Source: Clostridia bacterium (GTDB lineage Bacteria; Bacillota; Clostridia; Christensenellales; CAAEEZ01). Taken from it: 64,000 bases of DNA. A model generated the notes under the pieces. It searched no databases. It saw only the letters and a list, made by a program, of their open reading frames with translations, and was not told the DNA's origin. The number at the start of each line of letters is the position of its first letter. The first letter of the stretch is position 1. The DNA lies in contig CAAEEZ010000007.1 of assembly GCA_900755035.1 (NCBI GenBank), positions 121,334 to 185,333 of the forward strand, given 5' to 3'. This document shows positions 1 through 7,358 of the stretch, piece after piece. A program made the translations under genes and the position numbers.

Positions 1-5
1 CATAT

Positions 6-81
6 TCCTCAATAGCTCAGTCGGTAGAGCATGCGGCTGTTAACCGCAGGGTCGTTGGTTCGAGTCCAACTTGGGGAGCCA
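6..81 (+). tRNA. tRNA-Asn (GTT)
   Basis: A complete cloverleaf can be drawn: acceptor arm TCCTCAA paired with TTGGGGA, D-arm GCTC/GAGC, anticodon stem TGCGG/CCGCA around loop CTGTTAA (anticodon GTT), T-arm GTTGG/CCAAC with the TTCGAGT loop, discriminator G, and an encoded 3' CCA. It is followed within 4 bases by an intrinsic terminator. Confidence 0.97.
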
Positions 82-84
82 AAA

Positions 85-117
85 GGGTGATTTCAAGCGA
101 AATTACCCTATTTTTTT
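85..117 (+). terminator. Intrinsic terminator of tRNA-Asn
   Basis: A 10-bp stem (GGGTGATTTC / GAAATTACCC, one G-U pair, AAGC loop) is followed by TATTTTTTT. It sits directly behind the tRNA. Confidence 0.9.
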
Positions 118-216
118 GCAATTTTTCCTTGTTTTTGCTCCCTTTTTATTGTTTTTAATGATTATTTTTCATTTTTTGCTCGTATTTTCAGTCATTTTTT
201 TGGTCATTTTCGCAAA

Positions 217-252
217 AATGAGTGTCAAAATGAGTGTCAATTTTGGTGTCAA
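217..252. repeat. Three 12-bp-spaced GTGTCAA repeats
   Basis: GTGTCAA occurs at 222, 234 and 246, exactly 12 bp apart, in T-rich DNA with no credible gene. The function is unknown; it could be a protein-binding array or a remnant. Nothing else is seen between the tRNA terminator and the hairpin at 285. Confidence 0.5.
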
Positions 253-284
253 ACGGCTGAATAATATTTTACAAAGCATTATAA

Positions 285-309
285 AAGCGTGATAGGTTAT
301 ATCACGCTT
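285..309 (-). terminator. Terminator of the DUF2804 gene
   Basis: Perfect 10-bp inverted repeat AAGCGTGATA / TATCACGCTT with a 5-nt loop, located 27 bp after the stop of the minus-strand gene. The T-run on that strand is short, so termination may be weak. Confidence 0.6.
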
Positions 310-335
310 AAATTTATATTTACTACAAAATTACA

Positions 336-1346
336 CTACCACCTATTATCAGCGTTTTCGCAGAAGGCTAAAAATTCGGGAACTTCTAGGATATCGCCAT
401 TTGGGAAAGTGACCTTGCCGTGCCATTTGCCAAATACTTGGTGGCAACTATTATCCACGTGCAAAACTTTGGTTTTGGTGAAGTTGTCAAACACGGGTTC
501 TACCCAAAAGTCGAACAAGCCGTCCTCGTCCGTATAGTGCTGTTTGCCGTCCTTTTCTTCCATACTTACAACGCCTAATTTGTAAGCTACGTTATCGTAA
601 AAGAACATATTTTCGGTGGCGTTAGATAGGTCGCCAAAGCCCCAACCAATATTAAAGCCAAAGTACTTGCCGTCTACCTTAGTACTGCCGTTGCCCCACG
701 TCCAAAGTTGGTGGAACGGCCAAACGCCTCTGCCCCAATCAAGCAAGCCGTAGGCTGGCGCATACTTCCCAAACTCCACCTTTTTACCACATATCTCAAC
801 GTTGCCCGTTACGTCGTAGCAATTTTCCTTGTAGTTTAGGTAGAATTGATTTGGATTTTCAAACGGCGTGGAAATCACCATTTTTTCTTTTTCTTTCAAG
901 CAATTTGCTAGGTGCAAACGGATATTTATATTGCCTTTGCGGTGTTTCCCCTTAGCCTCTAATATCCTTTCGTTTTCGTTTACGGTGAACGTCATACTAA
1001 AATCACCTTGTTCTGCCCGCAAAACGTGTGGCTTTTCGCCGTTTACTTCCATTTCCGCCTTTAATTTTTTAGGGAAAGGGAACAATCTAAAAGTACCCCA
1101 CCTTTCGCCCGTTTTGGTAGAAAACAGCGTTACGCCCGCTTGTCCACAGTAGGAAACGTGCCCGATAGTCAGTTGCAGAATATACTCGCCACAATTTATT
1201 TGGTAAAAATCCCATTCTTTTACGGCTATCTTTTTTGCCCTTATTTTGCTTTTGTCGTACTGAAAATACAAGTGTCTAGCATAGCCTACGTTCAGTTTGC
1301 CGTCCTCTTCTATCAGCGCACACTCTTTCGTTATTTCTTTTTGCAT
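336..1346 (-). CDS. DUF2804 family protein
   Basis: 336 residues, the usual length for DUF2804, a family of cytosolic beta-rich proteins of unknown function. Family-type blocks are visible: an N-terminal segment describing a header strand (LNVGYARHLYFQYDKS), a central Trp/Gly-rich block (YGLLDWGRGVWPFHQLWTW), a GFNIGWGFGD segment and the C-terminal HQVFGKWHGKVTFPNG block. There is no signal peptide or membrane segment. It lies downstream of rtcB on the same strand, separated by about 140 bp and a terminator, so it is probably a separate unit. Start ATG at 1346 follows a GGGGGAG-type ribosome binding site. Biochemical role unknown. Confidence 0.85.
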   Translation of the reverse strand: MQKEITKECALIEEDGKLNVGYARHLYFQYDKSKIRAKKIAVKEWDFYQINCGEYILQLTIGHVSYCGQAGVTLFSTKTGERWGTFRLFPFPKKLKAEMEVNGEKPHVLRAEQGDFSMTFTVNENERILEAKGKHRKGNINIRLHLANCLKEKEKMVISTPFENPNQFYLNYKENCYDVTGNVEICGKKVEFGKYAPAYGLLDWGRGVWPFHQLWTWGNGSTKVDGKYFGFNIGWGFGDLSNATENMFFYDNVAYKLGVVSMEEKDGKQHYTDEDGLFDFWVEPVFDNFTKTKVLHVDNSCHQVFGKWHGKVTFPNGDILEVPEFLAFCENADNRW

Positions 1347-1410
1347 ATACTCCCCCCTTTTATACCGCTATTATATATCCGTTTTCAGCAAAAATCAATA
1401 CGCCGACATA

Positions 1411-1436
1411 GAAAAAGAGGACGCTTTGCGTCCCCC
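1411..1436 (-). terminator. Terminator downstream of rtcB
   Basis: On the minus strand GGGACGC-AAA-GCGTCCTC is followed by TTTTTC, about 50 bp after the rtcB stop codon. Confidence 0.8.
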
Positions 1437-1487
1437 TTGATGCACCTATATAGCAACGTTTTTCGCTACTTGTGATTACGTTAAAAT

Positions 1488-2720
1488 TTATTTATATTTC
1501 CTACCAGAATATTGCACCGTTGCTTTGAAATTGTATATAGGCTTAATTCTCGTCTTTATCTTTACGGTTGGCTTTACGTTGTTGACTATATCGTCTAATT
1601 TTTTGTACGCCATAGGCGACTCGTCGATAGTACTCTTAGTAATACACGTACTGTAAATACCTGCCATTTGCTTCTTGTATTCGCTAAGGCTAAGGCGTTG
1701 ATACGCAGAACTTCTCGACATAAGTCTACCTGCCCCGTGTGGTGCTGAGCAATTCCAATCTTCATTGCCCCTGCCTATGCAAATTAGCCCACCGTCACGC
1801 ATATTTAACGGGATAAGCAATAACTCTCCTTTCTTAGCGGACACAGCACCTTTTCTAAGTATATTTTCCTTAACGTCTATATAGTTGTGCACCGTATGAA
1901 AAGTCGACTTTGCCTTTAATCCAGCCTTAGACAGCAAAATTTCAGCAATTTTTTCTCGGTTTCTAAGGGCAAAGTCCTGACAAATAGCCACGTCGTGCAA
2001 ATAATCGTTCATATATTCGCCATACAAATAACACAGCGATTTGTTTATGCGTTCCATTTGCCCCTTTCTTTCGTTATCCATTTGCGATATGGCGCTTGGT
2101 ATTTCTCTTTCTTTTCCCTCCTTTTTCATCTTCTCTATCATTGCGTTTTTCATTGCAATATATTCGGCTTTACCGCTATTTAACTCTACGGCAACGGACT
2201 GATAATATTCGGCAACTTGCGTTCCTAAATTTCTGCTACCCGTATGTATTACCAAATACTTATTGCCCTTTTCGTCCACGTCTATCTCGATAAAGTGGTT
2301 GCCACCACCCAACGTGCCTATGCTACGTTTCAGCCTTTTCATATCTTTTAACTTGTCGTAACACTTCAACTTCTCGAAATCAAAAGGTGCTTTTATGCTT
2401 TCGTACACGTCCTGTCCACTTGGTATATCGTGGGCAAACTTATCGAACGATTTTAAGTCTATATCCACTTTACCTAGCATTACTACGTACATACCACAAC
2501 CTATATCCACTCCTACCATATTAGGAACTACCTTGTCGTGAATAGTCATCGTAGTACCTATCGTACAACCTGCACCAGCGTGAACGTCGGGCATTATTCT
2601 AATCTTGCAACCTTCAAAAGCCTCCTTGTCGCAAACTTCTTTTATCTGTGCTTTTGCAGTTGGCTCTATAATATTTACGTAGCACTTTGCCTCGTTATAT
2701 TTTCCTTTTATCTTTAACAT
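1488..2720 (-). CDS. rtcB: RNA-splicing ligase RtcB
   Basis: 410 residues. RtcB joins RNA 2',3'-cyclic-phosphate (or 3'-phosphate) ends to 5'-OH ends using GTP and Mn2+, acting in tRNA and other RNA repair. Visible hallmarks: DVHAG near 45, the metal-binding GVDIGCG block near 70-76, GGGNHFIE near 138-145, HTGSRNLG near 159-166, HTVHNY near 275, and SAPHGAGR near 325-332, whose His (about 328) is the residue guanylylated in characterised RtcB. Length is that of the short bacterial group. Start ATG at 2720 is preceded by GGAGGGAA. Two WYL-domain genes lie immediately upstream on the same strand but are separated by a terminator. The upstream region carries the motif at 2864-2890, which recurs before a Ro60-like gene. 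Confidence 0.97.
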   Translation of the reverse strand: MLKIKGKYNEAKCYVNIIEPTAKAQIKEVCDKEAFEGCKIRIMPDVHAGAGCTIGTTMTIHDKVVPNMVGVDIGCGMYVVMLGKVDIDLKSFDKFAHDIPSGQDVYESIKAPFDFEKLKCYDKLKDMKRLKRSIGTLGGGNHFIEIDVDEKGNKYLVIHTGSRNLGTQVAEYYQSVAVELNSGKAEYIAMKNAMIEKMKKEGKEREIPSAISQMDNERKGQMERINKSLCYLYGEYMNDYLHDVAICQDFALRNREKIAEILLSKAGLKAKSTFHTVHNYIDVKENILRKGAVSAKKGELLLIPLNMRDGGLICIGRGNEDWNCSAPHGAGRLMSRSSAYQRLSLSEYKKQMAGIYSTCITKSTIDESPMAYKKLDDIVNNVKPTVKIKTRIKPIYNFKATVQYSGRKYK

Positions 2721-2863
2721 TATTCCCTCCTTCGCAAATATAAGTTCAATTTACTATTTGCTAAATCGTACTAATAAGGGTATCATTTTCTATCTTTTGC
2801 CCGTAAATTACTCAATTTTTAGTATTTTTATCCTTACGTACCAATATTAACAAAAGGGAAAAA

Positions 2864-2890
2864 CGTTTTGCACGGAAAAAAATCTGCGAC
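2864..2890 (-). promoter_or_regulatory. Shared regulon motif, copy 1 (upstream of rtcB)
   Basis: On the plus strand it reads CGTTTTG followed by CACGGAAAAAAATCTGCGAC. The 20-base part is identical in copy 2 (50951-50976) and closely matched in copy 3 (55453-55479). All three lie upstream of minus-strand genes in the same orientation; here the motif is about 145 bp before the rtcB start. The right half overlaps a terminator arm of the WYL gene. Function is inferred from recurrence only. Confidence 0.55.
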
Positions 2891-2912
2891 CTATTATTTT
2901 AAGTCGCAGATT
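2874..2912 (-). terminator. Terminator of the WYL operon, overlapping the stop codon
   Basis: AATCTGCGAC / GTCGCAGATT form a perfect 10-bp stem with a 12-nt loop, followed on the minus strand by TTTTTTT. The WYL stop codon (2894-2896) lies in the loop, so the last codons are part of the hairpin. Confidence 0.8.
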
Positions 2913-3793
2913 AGTTGTCTTTTCAGTTTTTTTATTATAGTATTTCTTACGCTTTCAGGGGCTATCACTTCCACCATAGGACCAAACGACAGCACTCGCA
3001 TCACTATTTCGGGCTCGTCGGCAATATCGTATTTTATATCCGCCATATACTCTTTTTCGCCCGTTTTTACGGCGTTTTTTTCGAAGTGTGCAAAATGCAA
3101 CATCACTCTTTCAAGAGCGTTTCTGTTATCAATAATTCTTAGTTTAAGCACTCGTTGCTGTCTTACCCCACCTTGAATTATTTCTTTATCGCTATTTTTT
3201 ACGTCGATTATGCGTGCCATATTTACAACTATCGTCTTACCACCAAGCGCCACAATCACCCTGAATTTATCGTCTTTTTCGCTATATTCCATTTTAAGTG
3301 GCAGACAAGTTAGCGCGCGCTTTTTATCGTACGCATTTTTCATCACCACTTCTACCGTTCTTTTCTCCTTTATTGCCGATAGCATAAATCTAAATAGCCT
3401 TACGTAGTTTTCGTCGTCATACGGGTCGCCGTCGGCATACTTGTCGTATACTAAGTAATCTTCACTTGAAAATAGTGGTTTTACGCCTTCTAGCCCGTCT
3501 ATTTTTACATCGAATAGTTTTACCCTTTCGTCTTGCAAAACGGCTTTTAGCCACCTTTTTTCAAGGGTGGAAACGGGCGTTGTAGGCAGGTGTTTTATCG
3601 GCGTTGACTTTCCAGCAAGCAGTTGCCACTTCTCCTCCCTTAGCGACGGCAATATCGTAAGCACGCTATCGTAAAACGCATTTTGCTCCACAATTTTTCG
3701 CAACGTTTCGTCGTCGTTTTTACCTTCTAAAACGCTACTAAGTATTTTCGATATAGTATTGTAATACGCTGAATATATTTCGTTAAATAACAT
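2894..3793 (-). CDS. WYL-domain protein A (putative transcriptional regulator)
   Basis: 299 residues. The C-terminal half has the WYL-domain pattern: a strand-rich block beginning at LSAIKEKRTVEVVMKN, then LTCLPLKMEYSEKDDKFRVIVAL and an Arg-containing strand (VVNMARIIDVKNSD), followed by a WYL C-terminal extension. WYL domains sense nucleic-acid-like ligands and control DNA-damage, defence and RNA-repair genes in other bacteria. The N-terminal helical part is not a clear winged helix. It lies 8 bp downstream of a second WYL gene, so the two are surely co-transcribed and may form a heteromer. Upstream of rtcB, so a role controlling RNA repair is inferred, not shown. Confidence 0.8.
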   Translation of the reverse strand: MLFNEIYSAYYNTISKILSSVLEGKNDDETLRKIVEQNAFYDSVLTILPSLREEKWQLLAGKSTPIKHLPTTPVSTLEKRWLKAVLQDERVKLFDVKIDGLEGVKPLFSSEDYLVYDKYADGDPYDDENYVRLFRFMLSAIKEKRTVEVVMKNAYDKKRALTCLPLKMEYSEKDDKFRVIVALGGKTIVVNMARIIDVKNSDKEIIQGGVRQQRVLKLRIIDNRNALERVMLHFAHFEKNAVKTGEKEYMADIKYDIADEPEIVMRVLSFGPMVEVIAPESVRNTIIKKLKRQLICDLK

Positions 3794-3801
3794 TTTTTCA
3801 C

Positions 3802-5034
3802 CTATACACCATATATCGAATACGTCCTTTTTATATCATTTTTAAACCGCCTTTCTATCGCCTTGTTTGAAAACCTTATATCGACTATTCTACATATAAA
3901 CGTCCTTATCCACGGTATTATTTCGCCGGAATCGTATAGCAAAATGGAAAATTTATACGTATTATTTCCTACTTTCTCCACTTTGCCACCACGTTTTTCT
4001 CTAATTAGACGTTTTACTATGTGCTCTTCGCCTGAGTTTACTTTTATCGTAAAATGTACGCTTTCTAATTTTTTATTCGATACTCCACTAGAAAAATTTA
4101 CGCCCCAAGTATACTTACTCATACTACGCAATTTTTCTCTTATGTAGTCGTACTCTTCTACTTCGCCTAAAAATCTAACGTCGGACAAATAGTCTAACCT
4201 ATACGCCCGTATCGTATCACGCAAAGGAATATACGCCACCACGTGCTCTCTGCCGTTTTGAGCGCTTACGTACACCTTTAACGGCACTATTCTTTCTCTT
4301 GTGCCTTCCGCCCGTTTAATATTTTTATTTATTACTTCTATTTCACGCTTTTCCTCTATCGCCCTAAATATTTGAAGTAGCACTTCGCTATCTAGCGTAT
4401 TAGTAATGTAATGATGCTTAAATAAAAATGCGTCTTCCCTAACGTCGTACTTATCAAGCAAATACGAACCAATCACCCCAAGTGGTGCAACCTCAGAGAA
4501 AAATTTCAAAACGTCGTAATCGTCTATACCTATCGTTTCACTTCGCCTATATACGCTATTTCTGCTTAATTTTTCTTTCACAAGTAGGCCTAAATCTACG
4601 TATTCATTCAGTTTTTTTCTAACCGTAGACTCGTCGAAGGTCTTTGGATTATTAAAATACGACAAGTATTCTTCGTCCATTATACTTATAATTTCGTTAA
4701 CGGTTTTGCTTACGCCTTCTTGCAAAATATCGAATATAATAAAATGCAACCTTACGTCTCCGTCGGTAAAACTTTTCGTTTTCCAAGCGTTATACAACGG
4801 ATTTCGCATTGTACTTCTGCTGTCGATTGCTATATATACGCTTTTGCCGTCCTCACTTCTATTGCTTGCCGTATATCCCGCTAGCCAACTTTCAATTCGC
4901 CTTCTTTCATCGTCGTAAGAACGTGCGCTTTTATTCGTGTACTCTTCCCTGCTTTTCAGCCCGTATACGTAAAATTCCTGCATATATAACCGAATTTTTT
5001 CAAAATTTTTAACAAGTTCGTTATACGACGCCAT
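3802..5034 (-). CDS. WYL-domain protein B (putative transcriptional regulator)
   Basis: 410 residues from ATG 5034, which has GGGGGA five bases upstream; a GTG at 5046 would add four residues but lies inside that ribosome binding site. The N-terminus carries an Arg-rich helical stretch (SYDDERRRIESWLAG) and a winged-helix-like region with FDESTVRKKLNEYVDLGLLVKE near 130-155. The WYL domain follows: EEKREIEVINKN, then VVAYIPLRDTIRAYRLDYLSDVRFLGE with the conserved Arg-Leu-Asp strand. Gene A follows after 8 bp. The winged helix makes B the likelier DNA-binding partner of the pair. Confidence 0.82.
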   Translation of the reverse strand: MASYNELVKNFEKIRLYMQEFYVYGLKSREEYTNKSARSYDDERRRIESWLAGYTASNRSEDGKSVYIAIDSRSTMRNPLYNAWKTKSFTDGDVRLHFIIFDILQEGVSKTVNEIISIMDEEYLSYFNNPKTFDESTVRKKLNEYVDLGLLVKEKLSRNSVYRRSETIGIDDYDVLKFFSEVAPLGVIGSYLLDKYDVREDAFLFKHHYITNTLDSEVLLQIFRAIEEKREIEVINKNIKRAEGTRERIVPLKVYVSAQNGREHVVAYIPLRDTIRAYRLDYLSDVRFLGEVEEYDYIREKLRSMSKYTWGVNFSSGVSNKKLESVHFTIKVNSGEEHIVKRLIREKRGGKVEKVGNNTYKFSILLYDSGEIIPWIRTFICRIVDIRFSNKAIERRFKNDIKRTYSIYGV

Positions 5035-5188
5035 CTTTTCCCCCACTTATTGTTTATATTTAACCTTTTCTCAGCCTACTAGCACGAAAAACGCTAGTTT
5101 TAATAATTCGCAAGCCCCATTATAAATATCCAAAAAATTTATACCTACCAAACTTTCAACCAAACTTAAAAAAACCATATCGCTCCCG

Positions 5189-5605
5189 CTACGCCATCAA
5201 AAAATATTCCCTTACTTCTTGCGCTTTTGAAAACTCTTGCTCCTTTATTCGCCTTATTTTGTACGTTACGTCTCTTTTGCCTTTTTCTACGATTAGCCTA
5301 CCAACGTTGTACTCATCCACAAGTATTCTTTGTTCAAAGTTTTCAATCGAATTTTGCTCCTGCACCGAACTACAATGCAAGTACGGGTCGTTTTGATTTT
5401 TCTCTCTTAGCGAATAATATTGCTGAATCGTTATCTCTTTCACCTCTTTTATTGCGTCTTTGTGATGTCTTTTCACCCTAGCGAACTCTTTCACCCTGCT
5501 TGCCGCCTCTTTTGCAGAGCCTGCGCAAATCGCAAAGTCTACGTACACACAATTAAACCTGCCAACGTGCCCACATTTTGCCATTACCGAATTGTACTTT
5601 TTCAT
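5189..5605 (-). CDS. Hypothetical protein upstream of the WYL pair
   Basis: 138 residues, soluble, basic, family not recognised. The N-terminus holds CGHVGRFNCVYVDFAICAGSAKEAASRVKEFARVKRHHKDAI, with three cysteines and a His pair that could bind metal; the C-terminus is charged (KGKRDVTYKIRRIKEQEF). It starts at ATG 5605 with a GGAGGATAAA ribosome binding site. A gap of 154 bp separates it from WYL protein B, so co-transcription is possible but not certain. Confidence 0.6.
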   Translation of the reverse strand: MKKYNSVMAKCGHVGRFNCVYVDFAICAGSAKEAASRVKEFARVKRHHKDAIKEVKEITIQQYYSLREKNQNDPYLHCSSVQEQNSIENFEQRILVDEYNVGRLIVEKGKRDVTYKIRRIKEQEFSKAQEVREYFLMA

Positions 5606-5757
5606 TTTATCCTCCCTTGGCTAACTAAAAAGCGCAACGACGAAGAATATAGCCATTTTTCCTATTTTACTATTTTAGCACTTCACACGCTCTATTTCAA
5701 CGTTGACTTGTATCATTAAACGCCCTTTTGAATTGCTTTTATTCCCAAAAGCACGTT

Positions 5758-5781
5758 AAAAAGCCACCGAGGTGGCTTTTT
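5758..5781 (-). terminator. Terminator of the HAD phosphatase gene
   Basis: AAAAAGCCACC / GGTGGCTTTTT with a GA loop, a strong bidirectional hairpin that overlaps the stop codon of the minus-strand gene. Confidence 0.9.
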
Positions 5782-6664
5782 AGTTTAGTTTCTCAACTTC
5801 TCTTTTTTTGTCGTAGTAAATGTTTTCTAATTTTTCGCTTGCAGCCGTTTTGTCTATGATTGCCTTAACTAGCGTATCTAATTCGCTACCATCGGTGTAG
5901 TCGGCAGGCGCAAAATACTTTATTCGGTTTTCACGTATCATTTTGTACGCTTTCGTTTTGTCCTTGGTGCTTGGATTGTACACAGCAATGGACGAACCGC
6001 CGTAGCTATTTACAAGTTTCATACAAGGTATATCCGTATCGCTATCGCCCACGTACACCATATTTCTAAACGGCACACGTATTTCGTTTGGTGCAAAACT
6101 ATCGTTTACGGCAGGGTCGTTAATATCCAGCGTACCCTTTTCTATCCTGAACAAAAACTGCGTCTTATTCGTGTAATTAACCACTTGACTAGGCCACTTT
6201 GCAGCGCCCTTTTCGTTGTAATAAAAGGAACTTGCGTATATCTTTTCAAATACGTTTTTCCTAGCGATACTAGTGCCCTCTATCATTTCTTTTAGACCCG
6301 ACGATATCACGTAATGCTCCACAATTACGCCCGCTTTTTTGCCGTACTCGTTTATCCTATCAAACCAATCTTCCACGCCCGCAAATAGTTCTACCTTCTC
6401 GCCGTAACTTGCAAGGTTTTTCTTGTTTACCACAATTCTGCCGTCTGCCTCGGTTACCATCATATACATATAGGCAAGGTTTTGGTCCATATCGTTGCTA
6501 CTTGCAAGTTGGTTGGACTTCTTCCAAAATTCGTCGGTTTCGTCGTATCCTACCGACTGAATATACCCTTGTGCCTGCATATCGCTAGGCGACAACGTCT
6601 TGTCAAAATCGTAGCAAATAGCAAGCACGGGCTTATCTTCTTTCTGTTTTCTAATAAATTTCAT
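5780..6664 (-). CDS. HAD-superfamily phosphatase
   Basis: 294 residues. HAD motif I is DFDKT (residues 19-23; nucleophile Asp19, acid/base Asp21), motif II SSG at 121-123, a candidate motif III Lys near 167 and motif IV GDSDTD at 206-211. All catalytic elements are therefore present. The large helical insert between motifs I and II resembles a C1 cap. HAD enzymes of this layout dephosphorylate small phosphometabolites or phosphoserine; the substrate cannot be deduced. It starts at ATG 6664 and stands alone. Confidence 0.85.
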   Translation of the reverse strand: MKFIRKQKEDKPVLAICYDFDKTLSPSDMQAQGYIQSVGYDETDEFWKKSNQLASSNDMDQNLAYMYMMVTEADGRIVVNKKNLASYGEKVELFAGVEDWFDRINEYGKKAGVIVEHYVISSGLKEMIEGTSIARKNVFEKIYASSFYYNEKGAAKWPSQVVNYTNKTQFLFRIEKGTLDINDPAVNDSFAPNEIRVPFRNMVYVGDSDTDIPCMKLVNSYGGSSIAVYNPSTKDKTKAYKMIRENRIKYFAPADYTDGSELDTLVKAIIDKTAASEKLENIYYDKKREVEKLN

Positions 6665-6868
6665 CTATACCTCGTTTACAAGAATATGCCAAAATACGAT
6701 ATTTTATCGGCATTTTCTCTCGTATACTTAATTATACCATTGCATTTACAAAAAAACAATATTCAATTTCTTTCCCGATAGCAATTTGTAATCATAATAC
6801 AAACTAAAAATCCTTGCTAATTTGCTCCCGTTATGCTATAATTACCATTGCTAAAACTTAAAATCTAC

Positions 6869-6912
6869 GCTTCCGTAGTTAAATGGATATAACAGCCCCC
6901 TCCTAAACGCTT
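6869..6912 (+). pseudogene. Truncated tRNA-Arg(CCT) copy
   Basis: The 5' half of a tRNA-Arg nearly identical to the intact gene at 7045: GCTTCCG, the GTTA/TAAC D-arm and the CTCCTAA anticodon loop, after which the 3' anticodon stem and T-arm are lost and replaced by unrelated DNA. This is the pattern left by integration or excision at a tRNA gene, or by partial duplication. Confidence 0.8.
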
Positions 6913-7044
6913 GGTCTATCCGTCTAATATACCTAAAATCAATGCTTTTTAGTGTAAAAACGGGTAAAAACAGCCACTTTTTGATAGACAAAAAGTTTTA
7001 GGAATAATTTTAGGAATAAAAATAAAATAAATTTTATACATTTT
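6913..7044. other. Scar between the tRNA-Arg fragment and tRNA-Arg
   Basis: 132 bp of A-rich DNA without a gene. It holds a tandem direct repeat TTTTAGGAATAA at 6997 and 7008 and an interrupted complementary pair (GGTCTATC near 6913, GATAGAC near 6983). A related TTTGGAATAATTTTC follows the intact tRNA near 7176. It looks like what remains of a small integrated element. Confidence 0.45.
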
Positions 7045-7119
7045 GCTTCCTTAGTTAAATGGATATAACAAGCCCCTCCTAAGGGCTAGTTGTGGGTTCG
7101 ATTCCCGCAGGGAGTACCA
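7045..7119 (+). tRNA. tRNA-Arg (CCT)
   Basis: Acceptor arm GCTTCCT / AGGGAGT (two G-U pairs), D-arm GTTA/TAAC, anticodon stem AGCCC/GGGCT around CTCCTAA (anticodon CCT), T-arm GTGGG/CCCGC with the TTCGATT loop, discriminator A and encoded CCA. Confidence 0.95.
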
Positions 7120-7146
7120 AAAAAACCACATTTTTTGTGGTTTTTT
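7120..7146 (+). terminator. Terminator of tRNA-Arg
   Basis: AAAAAACCACA / TGTGGTTTTTT perfect 11-bp stem, ending in a T-run, directly after the tRNA CCA. Confidence 0.92.
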
Positions 7147-7358
7147 ACTATTTTTAGGGCAAAATATAGGAGTTTTTGGAATAATTTTCATCTATTCCAC
7201 TATATCCACCCACTAATATTAATTTAGAATTGACACCTAATTTTATGGACACTATCAATATTAAAGAGAAAAGTGTATGAATCGCATCGAAACATACACT
7301 TCTTCGTTATTTTTTAAGCCTATACCGTAAGGCGGAAGCAATATCTACTTTTCTCTCT
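7147..7358. other. Gene-free junction with possible IS remnant
   Basis: Contains GAATTGACACC...TTATGGACACT near 7225-7255, resembling ends of IS3-group elements, and an imperfect inverted pair ATTAAAGAGAAAAGT (near 7260) / ACTTTTCTCTCTTTAAT (near 7348) flanking about 75 bp. Base composition changes sharply to higher GC just after it. No gene seen. Confidence 0.35.

Noticed and set aside
71..292. 73-codon ORF starting inside the tRNA-Asn 3' end
   Set aside because: It begins in the tRNA, crosses its terminator and is a T-rich artefact.
2864..2890. Sigma-54 promoter for rtcB (TTGCACG...TGC resembles -24/-12)
   Set aside because: The spacing between the GC elements is about 15 rather than 10 bp and the orientation points away from rtcB; no RtcR-like activator is seen.
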